Assembly: GCF_031583025.1 (NCBI RefSeq)
Contig: NZ_CP134062.1
Location: 3,844,001-3,908,000 of the forward strand
Reading direction: 5' to 3'
Source: Mycobacterium sp. Z3061
Lineage (GTDB): Bacteria > Actinomycetota > Actinomycetes > Mycobacteriales > Mycobacteriaceae
DNA: 64,000 nucleotides
How positions within the stretch are numbered: position 1 is the stretch's first letter; each line of letters starts with the position of its first letter. This document shows, one piece after another, positions 1 to 10,200 of the stretch. The position numbers and the translations under genes were made by a program. The notes below the pieces were generated by a model. It searched no databases. It saw only the letters and a list, made by a program, of their open reading frames with translations, and was not told the DNA's origin.

Positions 1-755
1 TGCCAGTCCACCACCGTGAGTGCCCGGCTGGCGCCGGCGGCCCCGAACAGCAGGTTGTCCAGGCGGTAGTCCCCGTGAACCAGCCCCTGCATGCCGCCCC
101 GGGTTGCCTCCTGCGCCAGATAGCCGTCGAATGCGCCGATCAGGCGCTCACAGACGGTGCGATGGGCCGGGGTGATCCGGTCGGCGTACCGCTCGATGAA
201 GCCGGCGTACAGCGGGGTGATCATCGCCTGGTTGAGTGGCGATTCCCGGTTCAGCCACGGCGCGTCGGCCAGTGCCGTGTCGCCCAGCAGGGGGCCGTGC
301 AGGCGGCCCAGCCCGGTGACCGCGAGTAGCGCCTGTTCGGTTGTGGCGCCAGCGATTTCGTCGCCCACCGTGGCAGGTCCGGCGTCGTCGAGCAGCAGGT
401 CGAACACGCCGGTCGAGATGTTGATCGCGGCGTGGTAGCACGGTGCGATCGCTCCGCCCAGACGGGGCGCGATGTCGTGATAGAAGCGGACTTCACGCTC
501 GTAGAGACCCAGCGCCAGCCCAGTCTGCCGGCTCACCGGGTCGGTCGCGGCGACCTTCAGCACCACCGACGACGGGCGGGGCTTGGCTTCCGGTTCGGCG
601 TAGTTCAACCCGATGCGGTAGCACTCGCTCATCTGGCCGGTGCCGATGCGTTCGGCGGTGAAATGCGAGACGGTGCCGGCTCTGACGGTTGTGGTGAGCC
701 ACTCGGGGGTGAGGTCGCCAGGGCGCTCGACGGCCTGGTCGGTGTTGGAAACCAT
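1..755 (-). CDS. Phosphotransferase (APH/ecdysteroid-kinase-like), C-terminus cut by window edge
   Basis: The gene starts with ATG at 755 and runs off the left edge, so only about 251 codons are visible. The translation begins MVSNTDQAVERPGDL and contains the aminoglycoside-phosphotransferase-type catalytic loop HGDYRLDNLLF near residue 230, followed by a DW pair. In this family the Asp of HGD is the catalytic base and the downstream Asp binds metal. Such proteins phosphorylate small molecules; the substrate here cannot be told. It lies 18 nt downstream of lipT on the same strand, so the two are probably cotranscribed. The C-terminal part is not in the window. Confidence 0.8.
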   Translation of the reverse strand, partial: MVSNTDQAVERPGDLTPEWLTTTVRAGTVSHFTAERIGTGQMSECYRIGLNYAEPEAKPRPSSVVLKVAATDPVSRQTGLALGLYEREVRFYHDIAPRLGGAIAPCYHAAINISTGVFDLLLDDAGPATVGDEIAGATTEQALLAVTGLGRLHGPLLGDTALADAPWLNRESPLNQAMITPLYAGFIERYADRITPAHRTVCERLIGAFDGYLAQEATRGGMQGLVHGDYRLDNLLFGAAGASRALTVVDW

Positions 756-773
756 GGGGGTCAGCGTGCCAGG

Positions 774-2279
774 TCAGCGCGCGAGGGTGAAGCCGTCCCA
801 GGCCAACCGGCGATGCTGATGCGGGTCGAATTCGATGCGCGACTTGCGGTCGAAGACCATCACCGCACGCTCGTCGTGGGTGTAGACCGGCCAGTCGTCA
901 CCCGGGACGCCCGAGCGGCTGAACGAGCGCCACCGTCGTTGCACGTCGTTGCTGACCCGCAGGGCCGGCCCCCGGTCGGCTGCCGCGGTGAGCAGGGCGC
1001 CGAACCGGGTGCGGTAGATGTCGAAGACCGCGAACAACTCGGTGGCATGGGTGGCCCCGAAGCCCGACCACTGCAGGGTCCGCGGGGCGTAGTCGTAGCG
1101 GTAGAGGTAAGTCGGCGCGTGGTGGGTGTGCGCCTCGGCGATCTGCCAGGCCGCTGCGCTGAACGCGAAATCGCCGCCCAGTTGGATGCAGGCCTCCGGC
1201 TTCGGGTACTTCGGGTAGGCCGCCGTAATACGTTCGCGCGCTGCGGGTTCCACCTCGGCGAGCAGCGCTTCGACCATCGCCTTGTTGGTGGGCAACATGC
1301 CCAGGAAGCGGGTGAATAGACGCCCTTCTTCGGCGTTCGTTCCGACGATGAGCGGTACCTGGTGCGCCCGGCCGGTCCGCATCGCCTCGACGGGGTCGAT
1401 CGGCACCACGTCGTCACCGAAGACGGGGCCGATCGGGAAAGCGCCCAACCGTTTCTGCATGCCCTGGTCGATCAACTGGTGCTGGGCCTCGATCAGTTGG
1501 GCCGCCGAGGCCTTCATAACAGCGTGTGCGGCGTCCCTGCTGCGCGCGCCGAGCAGTTCGGCGAACCGGGTGGCGAATTCGGCGGCGACCTCCGTGGACC
1601 GGGTCATCCCGGCCGCCGGGCTCTCCGAGATCGCCCGGTGGAACAGGCCCGCCGCATCGGGTACGGCCAGCAGCGTGGCGGTGATGTGCGCGCCGGCGCT
1701 CTCACCGAAGATGGTGACGTTGTCGGGGTCGCCACCGAAGTTGGCGATGTTCTCCTTGATCCAGCGCAGCGCCATCACCAGGTCGCGCAGGTACAGGTTG
1801 CCGTCGATGGTGACGTCCTGGGTCGACAGCGACGACAGGTCCAGGCAGCCGAGCGCGCCGAGCCGGTAGTTGACCGAGACGTACACGCAACCGCGGCGGG
1901 CCAGCGCGGCGCCGTCGTACAGCGGCGTGGCCGAACTGCCGAGAATGTAGCCACCACCGTGGATGAAGACCATGACCGGCAACGGCTCGGCGGCGCCGGA
2001 TTCGGGGGTGACGACGTTGAGGGTCAGACAGTCTTCGCTCATCAGCTGATAGCGCCCGACCCCGAGCATCGTGTAGCGGCGCTGCTGAGGGGCGCAGTTG
2101 GCGAATCCGTGGCAGTGCCGCACGCCTGACCACGGCTGGACGGGCTGCGGGGCGCGATAGCGCAGCGGACCTACCGGCGGCCTGGCATACGGGATCGAGC
2201 GCCACCGATTCACCCCGTCACGGGTGAAGCCTTCGACGGTTCCGGCGGTGGTGCGGGCGCGGACGATGCGCTCATGCAT
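774..2279 (-). CDS. lipT: Carboxylesterase type B, LipT-like
   Basis: This 501-aa alpha/beta hydrolase of the carboxylesterase type B family should hydrolyse carboxylic esters. The nucleophile elbow GESAG is in the stretch FGESAGAHITATLL (around residue 200), and the oxyanion-hole HGGGY is near residue 110 (MVFIHGGGYILGSS). A late His (ATHATELFAVF, about residue 410) fits the triad. No signal peptide is seen. Position beside lppI, and upstream of the Rv2047c/pks12 pair, matches M. tuberculosis Rv2045c (lipT). Two overlapping ATG codons at 2279 and 2275 are available; 2279 is in frame. It is divergent from lppI with 78 bp between them. Confidence 0.88.
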   Translation of the reverse strand: MHERIVRARTTAGTVEGFTRDGVNRWRSIPYARPPVGPLRYRAPQPVQPWSGVRHCHGFANCAPQQRRYTMLGVGRYQLMSEDCLTLNVVTPESGAAEPLPVMVFIHGGGYILGSSATPLYDGAALARRGCVYVSVNYRLGALGCLDLSSLSTQDVTIDGNLYLRDLVMALRWIKENIANFGGDPDNVTIFGESAGAHITATLLAVPDAAGLFHRAISESPAAGMTRSTEVAAEFATRFAELLGARSRDAAHAVMKASAAQLIEAQHQLIDQGMQKRLGAFPIGPVFGDDVVPIDPVEAMRTGRAHQVPLIVGTNAEEGRLFTRFLGMLPTNKAMVEALLAEVEPAARERITAAYPKYPKPEACIQLGGDFAFSAAAWQIAEAHTHHAPTYLYRYDYAPRTLQWSGFGATHATELFAVFDIYRTRFGALLTAAADRGPALRVSNDVQRRWRSFSRSGVPGDDWPVYTHDERAVMVFDRKSRIEFDPHQHRRLAWDGFTLAR

Positions 2280-2357
2280 AACTCGACGTTAACCGACGCA
2301 CCGACGGGACGGCGTGCGCAGCGCCAAAATCCGATTCGCGGCGGCTAGCCTGACGGG

Positions 2358-2990
2358 ATGCGGATCGCCGCGCTGGTCGCAATCCCGATACTGATTGCCG
2401 GGTGCTCGCACACCGGTGGCGGCGCCGGCCCTACCTCAAGTCAGAGCTCATCGTCGACCCCGGCCACCAAGCCGCCCCAGGCATCCGGCGCCCCGGCCGC
2501 CGGGGCTCCGATCGCTGCCGTCATCACCTGGATAGAGGCAGCCCATCCCGCCGACCCGGCGCGCTATCAGCTCGACGCGAATGTCGCGTTCAGCGCCTCT
2601 GCCGGCAAGGCGAAGTGCACGACGGACGCCAAGCACACTGCCGGGCTGCTGTCGTGTCTGGTCGACCTGACCAATCCCCCGCCCCGGCCCGACACTGCCT
2701 ACGGCGAGTGGAAAGGCGGCTGGGCGGACTTCGACGGCACCAATCTGCAGGTGGGCTCAGCCCGCGCCGACCCGGGGCCGTTCCTTGCCGGCACCGGAAC
2801 GCAATTGGCCGACGGGGACTCGTTGTCTTTCGGCGACTTTCGCTGTCGCGCCGACCAGGCGGGCCTGTTCTGCGTCAACTATGCCCACCAGTCGGCTGCC
2901 CGATTCAGTGCGGCCGGTGTCCAGCCGTACGGATGCCTGCGCCCGGTGCCGCCGCCCGACGCCGTCGGCATCGCATTCAACTGTCCGTGA
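2358..2990 (+). CDS. lppI: Lipoprotein LppI
   Basis: This is a 210-aa secreted lipoprotein. The N-terminus MRIAALVAIPILIAGCSHT is a short lipoprotein signal peptide with the lipobox IAGC, so Cys16 would be lipidated. A Ser/Thr/Pro/Ala-rich linker follows (about residues 18-50), then a globular region with several Cys residues (KCTTD, LLSCLVDL, FRCRAD, LFCVNY, YGCLRP) that could form disulfides outside the membrane. No enzymatic motif is recognised. Placement next to lipT matches Rv2046 (lppI). Its function is unknown. Confidence 0.85.
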   Translation: MRIAALVAIPILIAGCSHTGGGAGPTSSQSSSSTPATKPPQASGAPAAGAPIAAVITWIEAAHPADPARYQLDANVAFSASAGKAKCTTDAKHTAGLLSCLVDLTNPPPRPDTAYGEWKGGWADFDGTNLQVGSARADPGPFLAGTGTQLADGDSLSFGDFRCRADQAGLFCVNYAHQSAARFSAAGVQPYGCLRPVPPPDAVGIAFNCP

Positions 2991-3047
2991 CCGACGCCGC
3001 GCTCACCAACTCACCGGCAGCTCGTTGGCCGCTCTGAGGTTTTCGGC

Positions 3048-4639
3048 TCAGCCGGCGGTGCCGTTGCTGCCGAACAGCAGTCCCCCGAGACCGCCTGCGC
3101 CACCGGCTCCGGTGGAACCGTCCGGAGTCCCGGGCCCGCCGTTGCCGCCACTGCCGCCGTCGCCGCCGGTCCCGATCAAGGTGGTGGATCCGCCGGCACC
3201 GCCGGCACCGCCGGCACCGCCGGGGCCGGTAGATCGGAAGAGCGTCGTGTAGGCACCGCCGCGCCCGCCCGCCGCACCGTTCCCGAACAGCCAGCCCCTG
3301 GCCCGCCGCGGCCGCCCCCGGCTCCGTCTCCGCCCGCGTCGCCGGCGCCGTCGGCCCGTCCCCCGGTCCCGCCCGCCCCGCCGACGCCGCCGTCACCGAA
3401 CAGCCTTGCGCCGCCCCCATTTCCGCCCACACCGCCGGCGCCGCCGGCACCGGCCGCCTCGGCCAGCGCGCCACCGCCCGCCCCGCCGGCACCGCCATTA
3501 CCGAACACCCAGCCCCCGGCGCCGCCGTTGCCACCGGCTCCGCCCGTCTCGCTGAAGTGACCACCGCCCAGACCGCCCGATCCGCCTGCGCCGCCGGCGC
3601 CGATCAGTCCGGCGTTGCCGCCGAACCCGCCGGTGCCGCCGGTGCCGCCGGCGGCACTGGATCCGCCACCACCGCCGCTGCCGCCATTGCCGAACAACAG
3701 CCCACCGTTACCGCCGCCCCCACCAGTGCCGCCGAGTCCGCCGGTCGCGGCCGCGGCGGTGGCCGCCGCGCCCTGCCCGCCGGCTCCGCCGTCCCCGATC
3801 AGCCAGGCGTTACCGCCCGCCCCGCCGACCCCGCCGTTGCCGGCGGCGGTGGCCGCACCGCCGCCGGCACCGCCCGTGCCGCCATTACCGGCCAGCAACC
3901 CGCCCCAGCCGCCCGCGCCGCCGTTACCACCGCCGGTGGCACCGAGCCCGCCGGCGCCACCGACCCCACCCGCGCCCAGCAGGATGGCCTGACCGCCTGC
4001 ACCGCCGAGGCCGCCGGTACCAGTCGGCGCGTCACCGCCGGCACCGCCGGCCCCGCCGTTGCCGAAGAGCCAGCCGCCGTTGCCCCCGGTGCCGCCAACC
4101 GCGCCCGCGGCACCGGCACCGCCGGCTCCGCCATTGCCCAACAGCCCTGCGGCGCCGCCCCTTCCACCCGCTGGGTGGGCACCACCGCCGGATCCGCCGG
4201 ACCCGCCGTTACCGAACAACAAGCCACCGGCCCCGCCGTCTGCGCCGGTTCCCGCGGCACCATCGGCGCCGTTTCCGATCAGCGGGCGACCCAACAACAG
4301 TTGGGTGGGCAGGTTGATCAGGTTGAGCAGATCGTCAAGGGGGCTCAGGGCAGCCGCGCCGGCGGCCTCGGCACCGGCATAGGTTGCCGCGCTCGCGGCG
4401 AGGGCCCGGACGAACTCGGTGTGCAAAGCCTGCGCCTGCGTCCCCAGCGCCTGGTAACCCGACGCGTGGCGGCCGAACAGTGCGGCAATCGCGGCAGACA
4501 CTTCATCAGCGCCGGCGGCGAGAATCTCGACGGTCGGGACTGCGGCAATTGCGTTGGCGGCGTTGACCGCTGATCCGATGGCCGTCAACTCTGTTGCCGC
4601 AGAGACGATTATCTCCGGTATGACCAGTACAGACGACAT
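3048..4639 (-). CDS. PE_PGRS family protein, frame broken by sequence/assembly errors
   Basis: The start ATG at 4639 follows a good GGAGGT ribosome site. Residues 1 to about 95 are a PE domain ([20 protein letters not shown]) with the YAGAEAA motif that contains YxxxE, the type VII secretion signal. A PGRS linker with [11 protein letters not shown] follows, then Gly-Gly-Ala/Gly-Asn-Gly repeats. The frame is lost near 3298, where one base is missing between a GGGG run and CTGGCTGTTC. Restoring it reads through an embedded adapter (3231-3253) as AYTTLFRS and continues in PGRS frame to a stop at 3048-3050 (ending [12 protein letters not shown]). The span 3048-4639 is 1592 nt, one short of a multiple of three, as expected. 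The true 3' end is therefore unreliable. PE_PGRS proteins are ESX-5-type substrates of the cell surface. Confidence 0.85.
3231..3253. other. Illumina TruSeq adapter remnant inside the assembly
   Basis: The 23 bases at 3231-3253 begin AGATCGGAAGAGCGTCGTGT and match the TruSeq universal adapter, ending where the adapter would continue GAAAGAG. The translations [14 protein letters not shown] and YTTLFRS in the three reverse frames are well-known adapter signatures in protein databases. The sequence on both sides is PGRS repeat, so the join is probably a collapsed or gap-filled repeat region, and the real sequence between the flanks may be missing. Confidence 0.95.
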
Positions 4640-4688
4640 TGCGCACCTCCCCCGGGCCCGGCCCGATGTGAAGCACAGGGTATCGCGG

Positions 4689-7229
4689 TCAGGGCTCCAG
4701 CAGTCGGATTTCGCCAGTGGCGCCGTCGACTTCGACCAGTGCACCCTGCGGCAGTGACCGGGTGGCCCCCTGGACGTCGACCACACAGGGAAAGCCGAAC
4801 TCGCGGGCGACGACGGCGGCATGGGACATCGGTCCACCCAGTTCGGTGACCACCGCAGCGGCATAGCAGAACGCGGCCGTGTAACCGACGTCGGTGACCT
4901 CGGCGACCAGGATTTCACCGGGCAGCAGGTCGTCGATGGTCTCGGGTCGCACGATCCGCACCCGGCCGCGTACCCGCCCGCCGCACACGCCGACGCCACG
5001 TAGGGTGTCGCCACCGCCCAGGACCACCGGAGCCGACGTGGTGGGCTCCCAGTGACCGCTGAACACGGTGGGCGGGACGACGGCCACCAGTCGGCGCTGT
5101 TCGGCCCGGCGCCGGGCAATCAGCTCGGAAACGTTGGCGGGCAACGCGTCGAGTTCGTCGACCAACAGGTAGAACACATCGTCGACCGCCGCGAACACGC
5201 CGGAGTCGGTCAACCGGCGGCCGTACTCGCGCAGTAGTCCGCGCAGCACCCAGATGGCGCGCACCATCCGGTCGCGCCGCACCTCCCGGTCGCGTAGTTG
5301 TCGCGCCGCCAACAGCGCAACAAGTTTGGCGCGCAACGGAATCGGAGCATGGCGAGGCTCCGGGGCCGGCGGGGCGCTCAGCGCCTTGGTGACCATGCGG
5401 ATCAGCAGCTCGGGATCGTCGGCGTAGCTGGTCGACAGCATCTCCACCTCGGCCGGACCGCGGTGTCCCATCAGTGCCAGTTCGCCGAGCACCGCACGAT
5501 GAAACTCCGGCGCCTCGACGGCGAGCTTGTCCAGGCGCTCGCCGGGTTCGGCGAGCACCCGGAGCACGGTCGGGTCCCGGCGGGCCGCCAGTGCCAGCCG
5601 CTGCATGGCTTCCACCGACCGGGCACTCACCAGTTCCGGTCCGGCCGACGGCGCGGTCTCGCGCCCGCACAGCCCGCGCAGCAGGACGTTGAAGGCCGCG
5701 CACAGCATGAATGATCCCGACGCCAGCAGCCACCCGTGCACCACGTGGTCGCGCGCCAGCAGGATCAGGCTCCGCAGCCGGCGGTCGTCCAGGCGGGTGA
5801 CGTCGTCGCCGACGAGTTGCTCGAGTCGTTCGATATCGCCGCGGTAATCGCCGGTGTCGAGCGGAGAACCGGCGCTTAGGCCCACCAGATTCACCCCGAA
5901 GACGCCGATGTTGCGGACGGTGCGCAACCGCCTGCGGACGGGGTTGGTTTCCGAAGGCGGACGTTCGTCACCGAAAATCGGCAGCGACGCCATGCTGGGA
6001 CCGAAAAACCCGCTGTTGCTGACGATGGTCGCGGGCTTGGCGAACGGCACCGTCTCGGCCATGAAGTGTGCCGAGGTGATGGCGCCGTAGAGCCGGTGGG
6101 CGAACACCGCGACCGTGCGCATCGCGATTTCTTTCTGCACCACACCGCCGGGTCGCAGCCGCTCGGCGATGCCCACTCCGCCGGCGCGCAGGCCCCGCAC
6201 GGTGACCGACGCCGACGACGGCGAAAAGGGGCCGGGTAACGCCTCGGAGAGGTTGGTGGCCAGGAAGGTGGGGAAGCGCGGGTCGATCGGAGTGTCGAAC
6301 TCGCCGTTCTCGGCTTCTGGCCCAGCCAGTTTCGGCTCGACGCCGTCGTCGGCTGGAGTGTCGACGGCCGGCAGATCCTGGATCGGCGCCAGCCGCCAGG
6401 GCAGTGCGAATACCCGGCTGCCCAGCCCGACCCGCCCGCGCACCGCGAGCGAGAAGTCCTCCAAGCATTCCTGCGCCGTCCAGGCCGGTCCGAAATGCCA
6501 CTCGTCGCGCAGCCGCGCGGTGTCCATCAGCGGAACCGCGCACCTGGGCCCGACCGGCACCATCGGTCGCCGCAGCGCCGCCGCGACCTGCCGCATGGTG
6601 GGCGCCCCCGCTGCAGCGAGATTGACTGCGCCACTGATGATCTCGTCTTGCAGAATGGCCTGGTTGAGCAGCCGCAGTGCATCGTCGGTGTGCACGACCT
6701 GGATGCGGTGATCGGCGGATCCGGTGAACAGCACCGGCAGAGCCGCAAGGGTGCGCAATCGGTTGTCGACGCCGCGGCCCACCACGAGCGGTAAACGGAC
6801 GGCTACCCATTCGAATCCGGAGTCCGCCAGCATCCGCTCTACCCGGACCGCGTTCAGCCCGTCGGACGTCGTGGGGTTCAGCGGGTCGTCCTCGGTCGCC
6901 GGCCGCGACGCAGCCCCGTAAACCTGCGCGCAGGAGGTGAAAACGATTCGCCCGCCGCCGTTTCCGGCCATCGCCGCGAGCACGTTGGCAGCTCCCTGTA
7001 TGTGGTCGTCGCCCCGTGCCGCAACGCAGTGCGCCACGACGTTCGCACCGGTGATCGCACGGCCGACCGCGTCCGCGTCCCGGATGTCCGCGGCGACGAA
7101 ACGGGCGGCGCTGGGCCAACTCTCGGGGCGCCGACGGGCGATACCGGTCACCTCGTGACCCTCGCTGAGCAGTCTGGCAACCAGGCCGCGGCCGAGCACG
7201 CCGCCCGCGCCGGTGACGGTGATTCTCAC
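4689..7229 (-). CDS. Rv2047c-like fusion: NAD-dependent epimerase/SDR domain plus PEP-utiliser mobile domain
   Basis: The 846-aa protein starts with GTG at 7229, whose last two bases overlap the pks12 stop (GTGA), so translation is probably coupled to pks12. Residues 1 to about 250 are an extended SDR/epimerase with the nucleotide-binding GAGGVLGRG. The middle (about 300-740) is helical and not assigned. The last roughly 90 residues are the swivelling phosphohistidine domain of PEP-utilising enzymes ([19 protein letters not shown], catalytic His in SHAA). No full PEP-binding or ATP-grasp partner was recognised. Length and context match M. tuberculosis Rv2047c (854 aa), of unknown function. 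The pairing with pks12 suggests a role in, or regulation of, the mycoketide pathway; that is inference. Confidence 0.8.
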   Translation of the reverse strand: MRITVTGAGGVLGRGLVARLLSEGHEVTGIARRRPESWPSAARFVAADIRDADAVGRAITGANVVAHCVAARGDDHIQGAANVLAAMAGNGGGRIVFTSCAQVYGAASRPATEDDPLNPTTSDGLNAVRVERMLADSGFEWVAVRLPLVVGRGVDNRLRTLAALPVLFTGSADHRIQVVHTDDALRLLNQAILQDEIISGAVNLAAAGAPTMRQVAAALRRPMVPVGPRCAVPLMDTARLRDEWHFGPAWTAQECLEDFSLAVRGRVGLGSRVFALPWRLAPIQDLPAVDTPADDGVEPKLAGPEAENGEFDTPIDPRFPTFLATNLSEALPGPFSPSSASVTVRGLRAGGVGIAERLRPGGVVQKEIAMRTVAVFAHRLYGAITSAHFMAETVPFAKPATIVSNSGFFGPSMASLPIFGDERPPSETNPVRRRLRTVRNIGVFGVNLVGLSAGSPLDTGDYRGDIERLEQLVGDDVTRLDDRRLRSLILLARDHVVHGWLLASGSFMLCAAFNVLLRGLCGRETAPSAGPELVSARSVEAMQRLALAARRDPTVLRVLAEPGERLDKLAVEAPEFHRAVLGELALMGHRGPAEVEMLSTSYADDPELLIRMVTKALSAPPAPEPRHAPIPLRAKLVALLAARQLRDREVRRDRMVRAIWVLRGLLREYGRRLTDSGVFAAVDDVFYLLVDELDALPANVSELIARRRAEQRRLVAVVPPTVFSGHWEPTTSAPVVLGGGDTLRGVGVCGGRVRGRVRIVRPETIDDLLPGEILVAEVTDVGYTAAFCYAAAVVTELGGPMSHAAVVAREFGFPCVVDVQGATRSLPQGALVEVDGATGEIRLLEP

Positions 7230-10200
7230 TCGTCGTCGTCCATGAAGGCGGCGTTGACCAGGTCGTCGAGGTCCATGTCCGCGAGGTCCTTGCCGACCGA
7301 CTCGTCCTGCGGCGCGCCGGCAGCGCCGTTGCGGTCGCCGTCGCTCTCGTTGGCCAGCGCCAGCAGCAGCTCCAGCACGCCGGCCTGCCGCAGCCGCTTG
7401 ACCGGGATGGACGCCACGACGCGCCGCAGCTCTTCTTCGCCGGGCGCCGCCGCGGGCTGTGCATCCTGGTGCGCCGCGCCGAGCAGTTCCTGGTGGAAGT
7501 AGCCGGCCAGGGCCGCCGAGTTCGGGTAATCGAAGATCAGCGTCGGCGAAAGCCCGAGCCCGGTTGCGGCTTTGAGCCTGTTGCGCATCTCGACGGCGGT
7601 GAGCGAGTCGAAGCCCAGTTCCTGGAACGCCCGGTCGGGGTCGATGGCCTCGGGTGTGGTGTTGCCCAGCACGGTGGCGATGTGCGACCGCACCAGATCC
7701 AGCAGAACGGCGTGCTGTTCCTCCTCGTCGAGGCCTTCCAGCCGTTGCAGCAGTGCCGATTTGGACTTGGCGGCAGCCAGCGAGTCGTCCACCTGACGGC
7801 GCGCCGGCGCATTGATCAGGTCGACGAACATCGGTGGCAACGTTCCGGCGTCGAACTTGGCGCGCAGCGCCACCAGGTCGATGTGTGCCGGGAGCAAGAA
7901 CGGCTCGTCGACAACCAGAGCGGTGTCGAACAACTCGAGGGCTTCCTCGGACCCCATCGCCACGATCCCGTCGCGGGCGAACCGGGCGAGATCGGCCGCG
8001 CCCAGCGCTCCGGTCATGCTGCTGGCCTGATCCCAGAGTCCCCATCCGAGCGAGACGGCGGGCAGCCCGTGCTGTTGGCGGTGCAGGGCCAGTGCGTCCA
8101 GGAACGAGTTACCCGCAGCGTAGTTGGCCTGGCCGGAAGCCCCGGCCAGGCCCGCGATCGACGAGAACATCACGAACGCCGACAGTTTGAGGTCGCGGGT
8201 CAACTCGTGCAGGTTCCACGCCGCATCCACTTTGGCCCGCATCGCCGCATCGACGCGTTCGGGAGTCAACGACGTGACCACCGCATCGTCGAGCGTTCCG
8301 GCGGCGTGGATCACCGCCGACAACGGATGCTGCGCCGGGACATCGGCAATCACCTCGGCCAGCGCTGCCCGGTCGGCCGCATCACAGGCGACCACACGAA
8401 CGTCTGCGCCGGCGGCCTTGAGTTCGGCGGCCAACTCCGCCGCGCCCGGGGCATCCGGGCCGCGACGACTCACCAGCAGCAGCCGGCGCACCTGATGCCG
8501 GTGCACCAGATGCCGGGCCAAGGCCGATCCGGCCATCCCGGTGCCGCCGGTGATCAGCACGGTGCCCTCGCCCACGCCGGAGGTCATGCTCATCACGACC
8601 TTGCCGACGTGGCGCGCCTGGCCGAGGTAGCGCAGCGCCGCGGCCGCCCGGCGCACGTCGAACACGGTGGCCGGCAACGGCTTCAGCACGCCAGCGTCGA
8701 AGAGTTCGGCCAGTTCGGCGAGCATCCGCTGGATGTGGTCGGGCCCGGTTTCGAACAGGTCGAAAGCGCGGTAGCGAACCCCTTGTTCGGCGATTTCCGC
8801 CGCGTCGCGGATGTCGGTCTTGCCCATCTCGAGGAACACCCCGCCCGGTGCCACCAACCTCAGGGAGGCGTCGACGAAGTCGCCGGCCAGTGAGTCCAGC
8901 ACCACGTCCACACCACGTCCACCGGTGGCGGCGCGGAAAGAGTCCTCGAAGTCCAGGCTTCGCGAATCGCCGATGTGTGCATCGTCAAAGCCCATGGCAC
9001 GCAGCGTGTCCCACTTACCCTTGCTGGCGGTCGCGAAAACCTCGACACCCCAGTGCCGGGCCAGCTGGACGGCCGCCATACCCACGCCCCCGGCAGCCGC
9101 GTGCACCAGCAGCCGCTGTCCGGGCTGCACATCCGCCAGCACCTTCAACGCGTAGTAGGCGGTGGCGAAGACGACCGGCGCGGTGGCGGCGTCGGTGTCC
9201 GACCACCCGGCCGGAATTTTGATCAGCAGCCGCTCGTCGGTGGTCGCCACGGCCCCGGTGCCCTCCGGGAACAGTCCCGTGACCCGCTCCCCTACCTGGA
9301 AAAGACCGGCATCCGAGGCGGTTTCGATCACCGTTCCCGACGCTTCGACACCCATGGCCGCAGCTTCGTCGGGATAGAGGCCGAGCGCGATCATGACGTC
9401 GCGGAAGTTGGCGGCCATGGCACTAGTCGAGATGCGCACCTGCCGCGGGCCCAGCGGGGCGTCCGCGTCGGGAATGGGCTCCATCCGCAGGTTCTCGAAC
9501 GTACCCGGGCTGCTCATGCCCAGTCGCCACGGAACGTCGCCCGGGGGCGCCAGCAGCCCGCGCACCGCGCGGCTGCCGTGTACGCGCGCGATGTGCGGGG
9601 TGCCGTTGCGCAACAACACCTGTGGCTCGCCGACCGACAGGACCGCTGCCGCCTCCTCTTCGGCGATGGGCACATCGGTGTCCACCAACACGATTCGGCC
9701 GGGGTGCTCGGTTTGCGCCGAACGCACCAGACCCCAGACCGCGGCTCCGGCCAGGTCGGTGATGCGCTCACCGGGTAGGGCCATCGCGCCGCGCGTCGAC
9801 ACCACCAGCACTCCCGAGTCGTGCTCAGCCAGCCAGGCCTGCACGGCCTCCAGCGCGCGATGGGTGGCGGTGTACACCCCGGCCAGGGTGTCGCCCGCGA
9901 CGGGTTCGGACGCGAAGACTTGGTATGGCGGGGTTCCACCGGTGGCCAGGGCAGGTGCGGGCGACCAGTTCACCTCAAACAGCCGGTCACCGGCCGAGCC
10001 CGACAGCGCGGCCTTGAGTTGTTGCTCGGTCACCGGACGCGCCACCATCGAGGCCACCGACAGGACGGGCAACCCCAGCACGTCGGTCAACTCGACCGAC
10101 ACTGACGACGGTCCGGTCGGCGTGATGCGGGCCCGCACCGCCGACGCGCCCGCCGCATGCAGGCACACGCCCTGCCAGGCGAAGGGCACCAGCACGCCGT

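Noticed and set aside
3231..3253. Genuine frame-shifting mutation or mobile element in the PE_PGRS gene
   Set aside because: The exact adapter match explains the bases without any biological event.
3557..4573. 338-aa plus-strand frame across the PE_PGRS gene
   Set aside because: Complement of GGC/GGT-rich PGRS codons gives an Ala/Pro-rich shadow; PGRS genes always do this, and the PE start and ribosome site are on the other strand.
7469..8893. Long plus-strand frames inside pks12 (for example 474 aa)
   Set aside because: High-GC shadow of the polyketide synthase; Arg/Gly/His/Gln-rich composition without domains.
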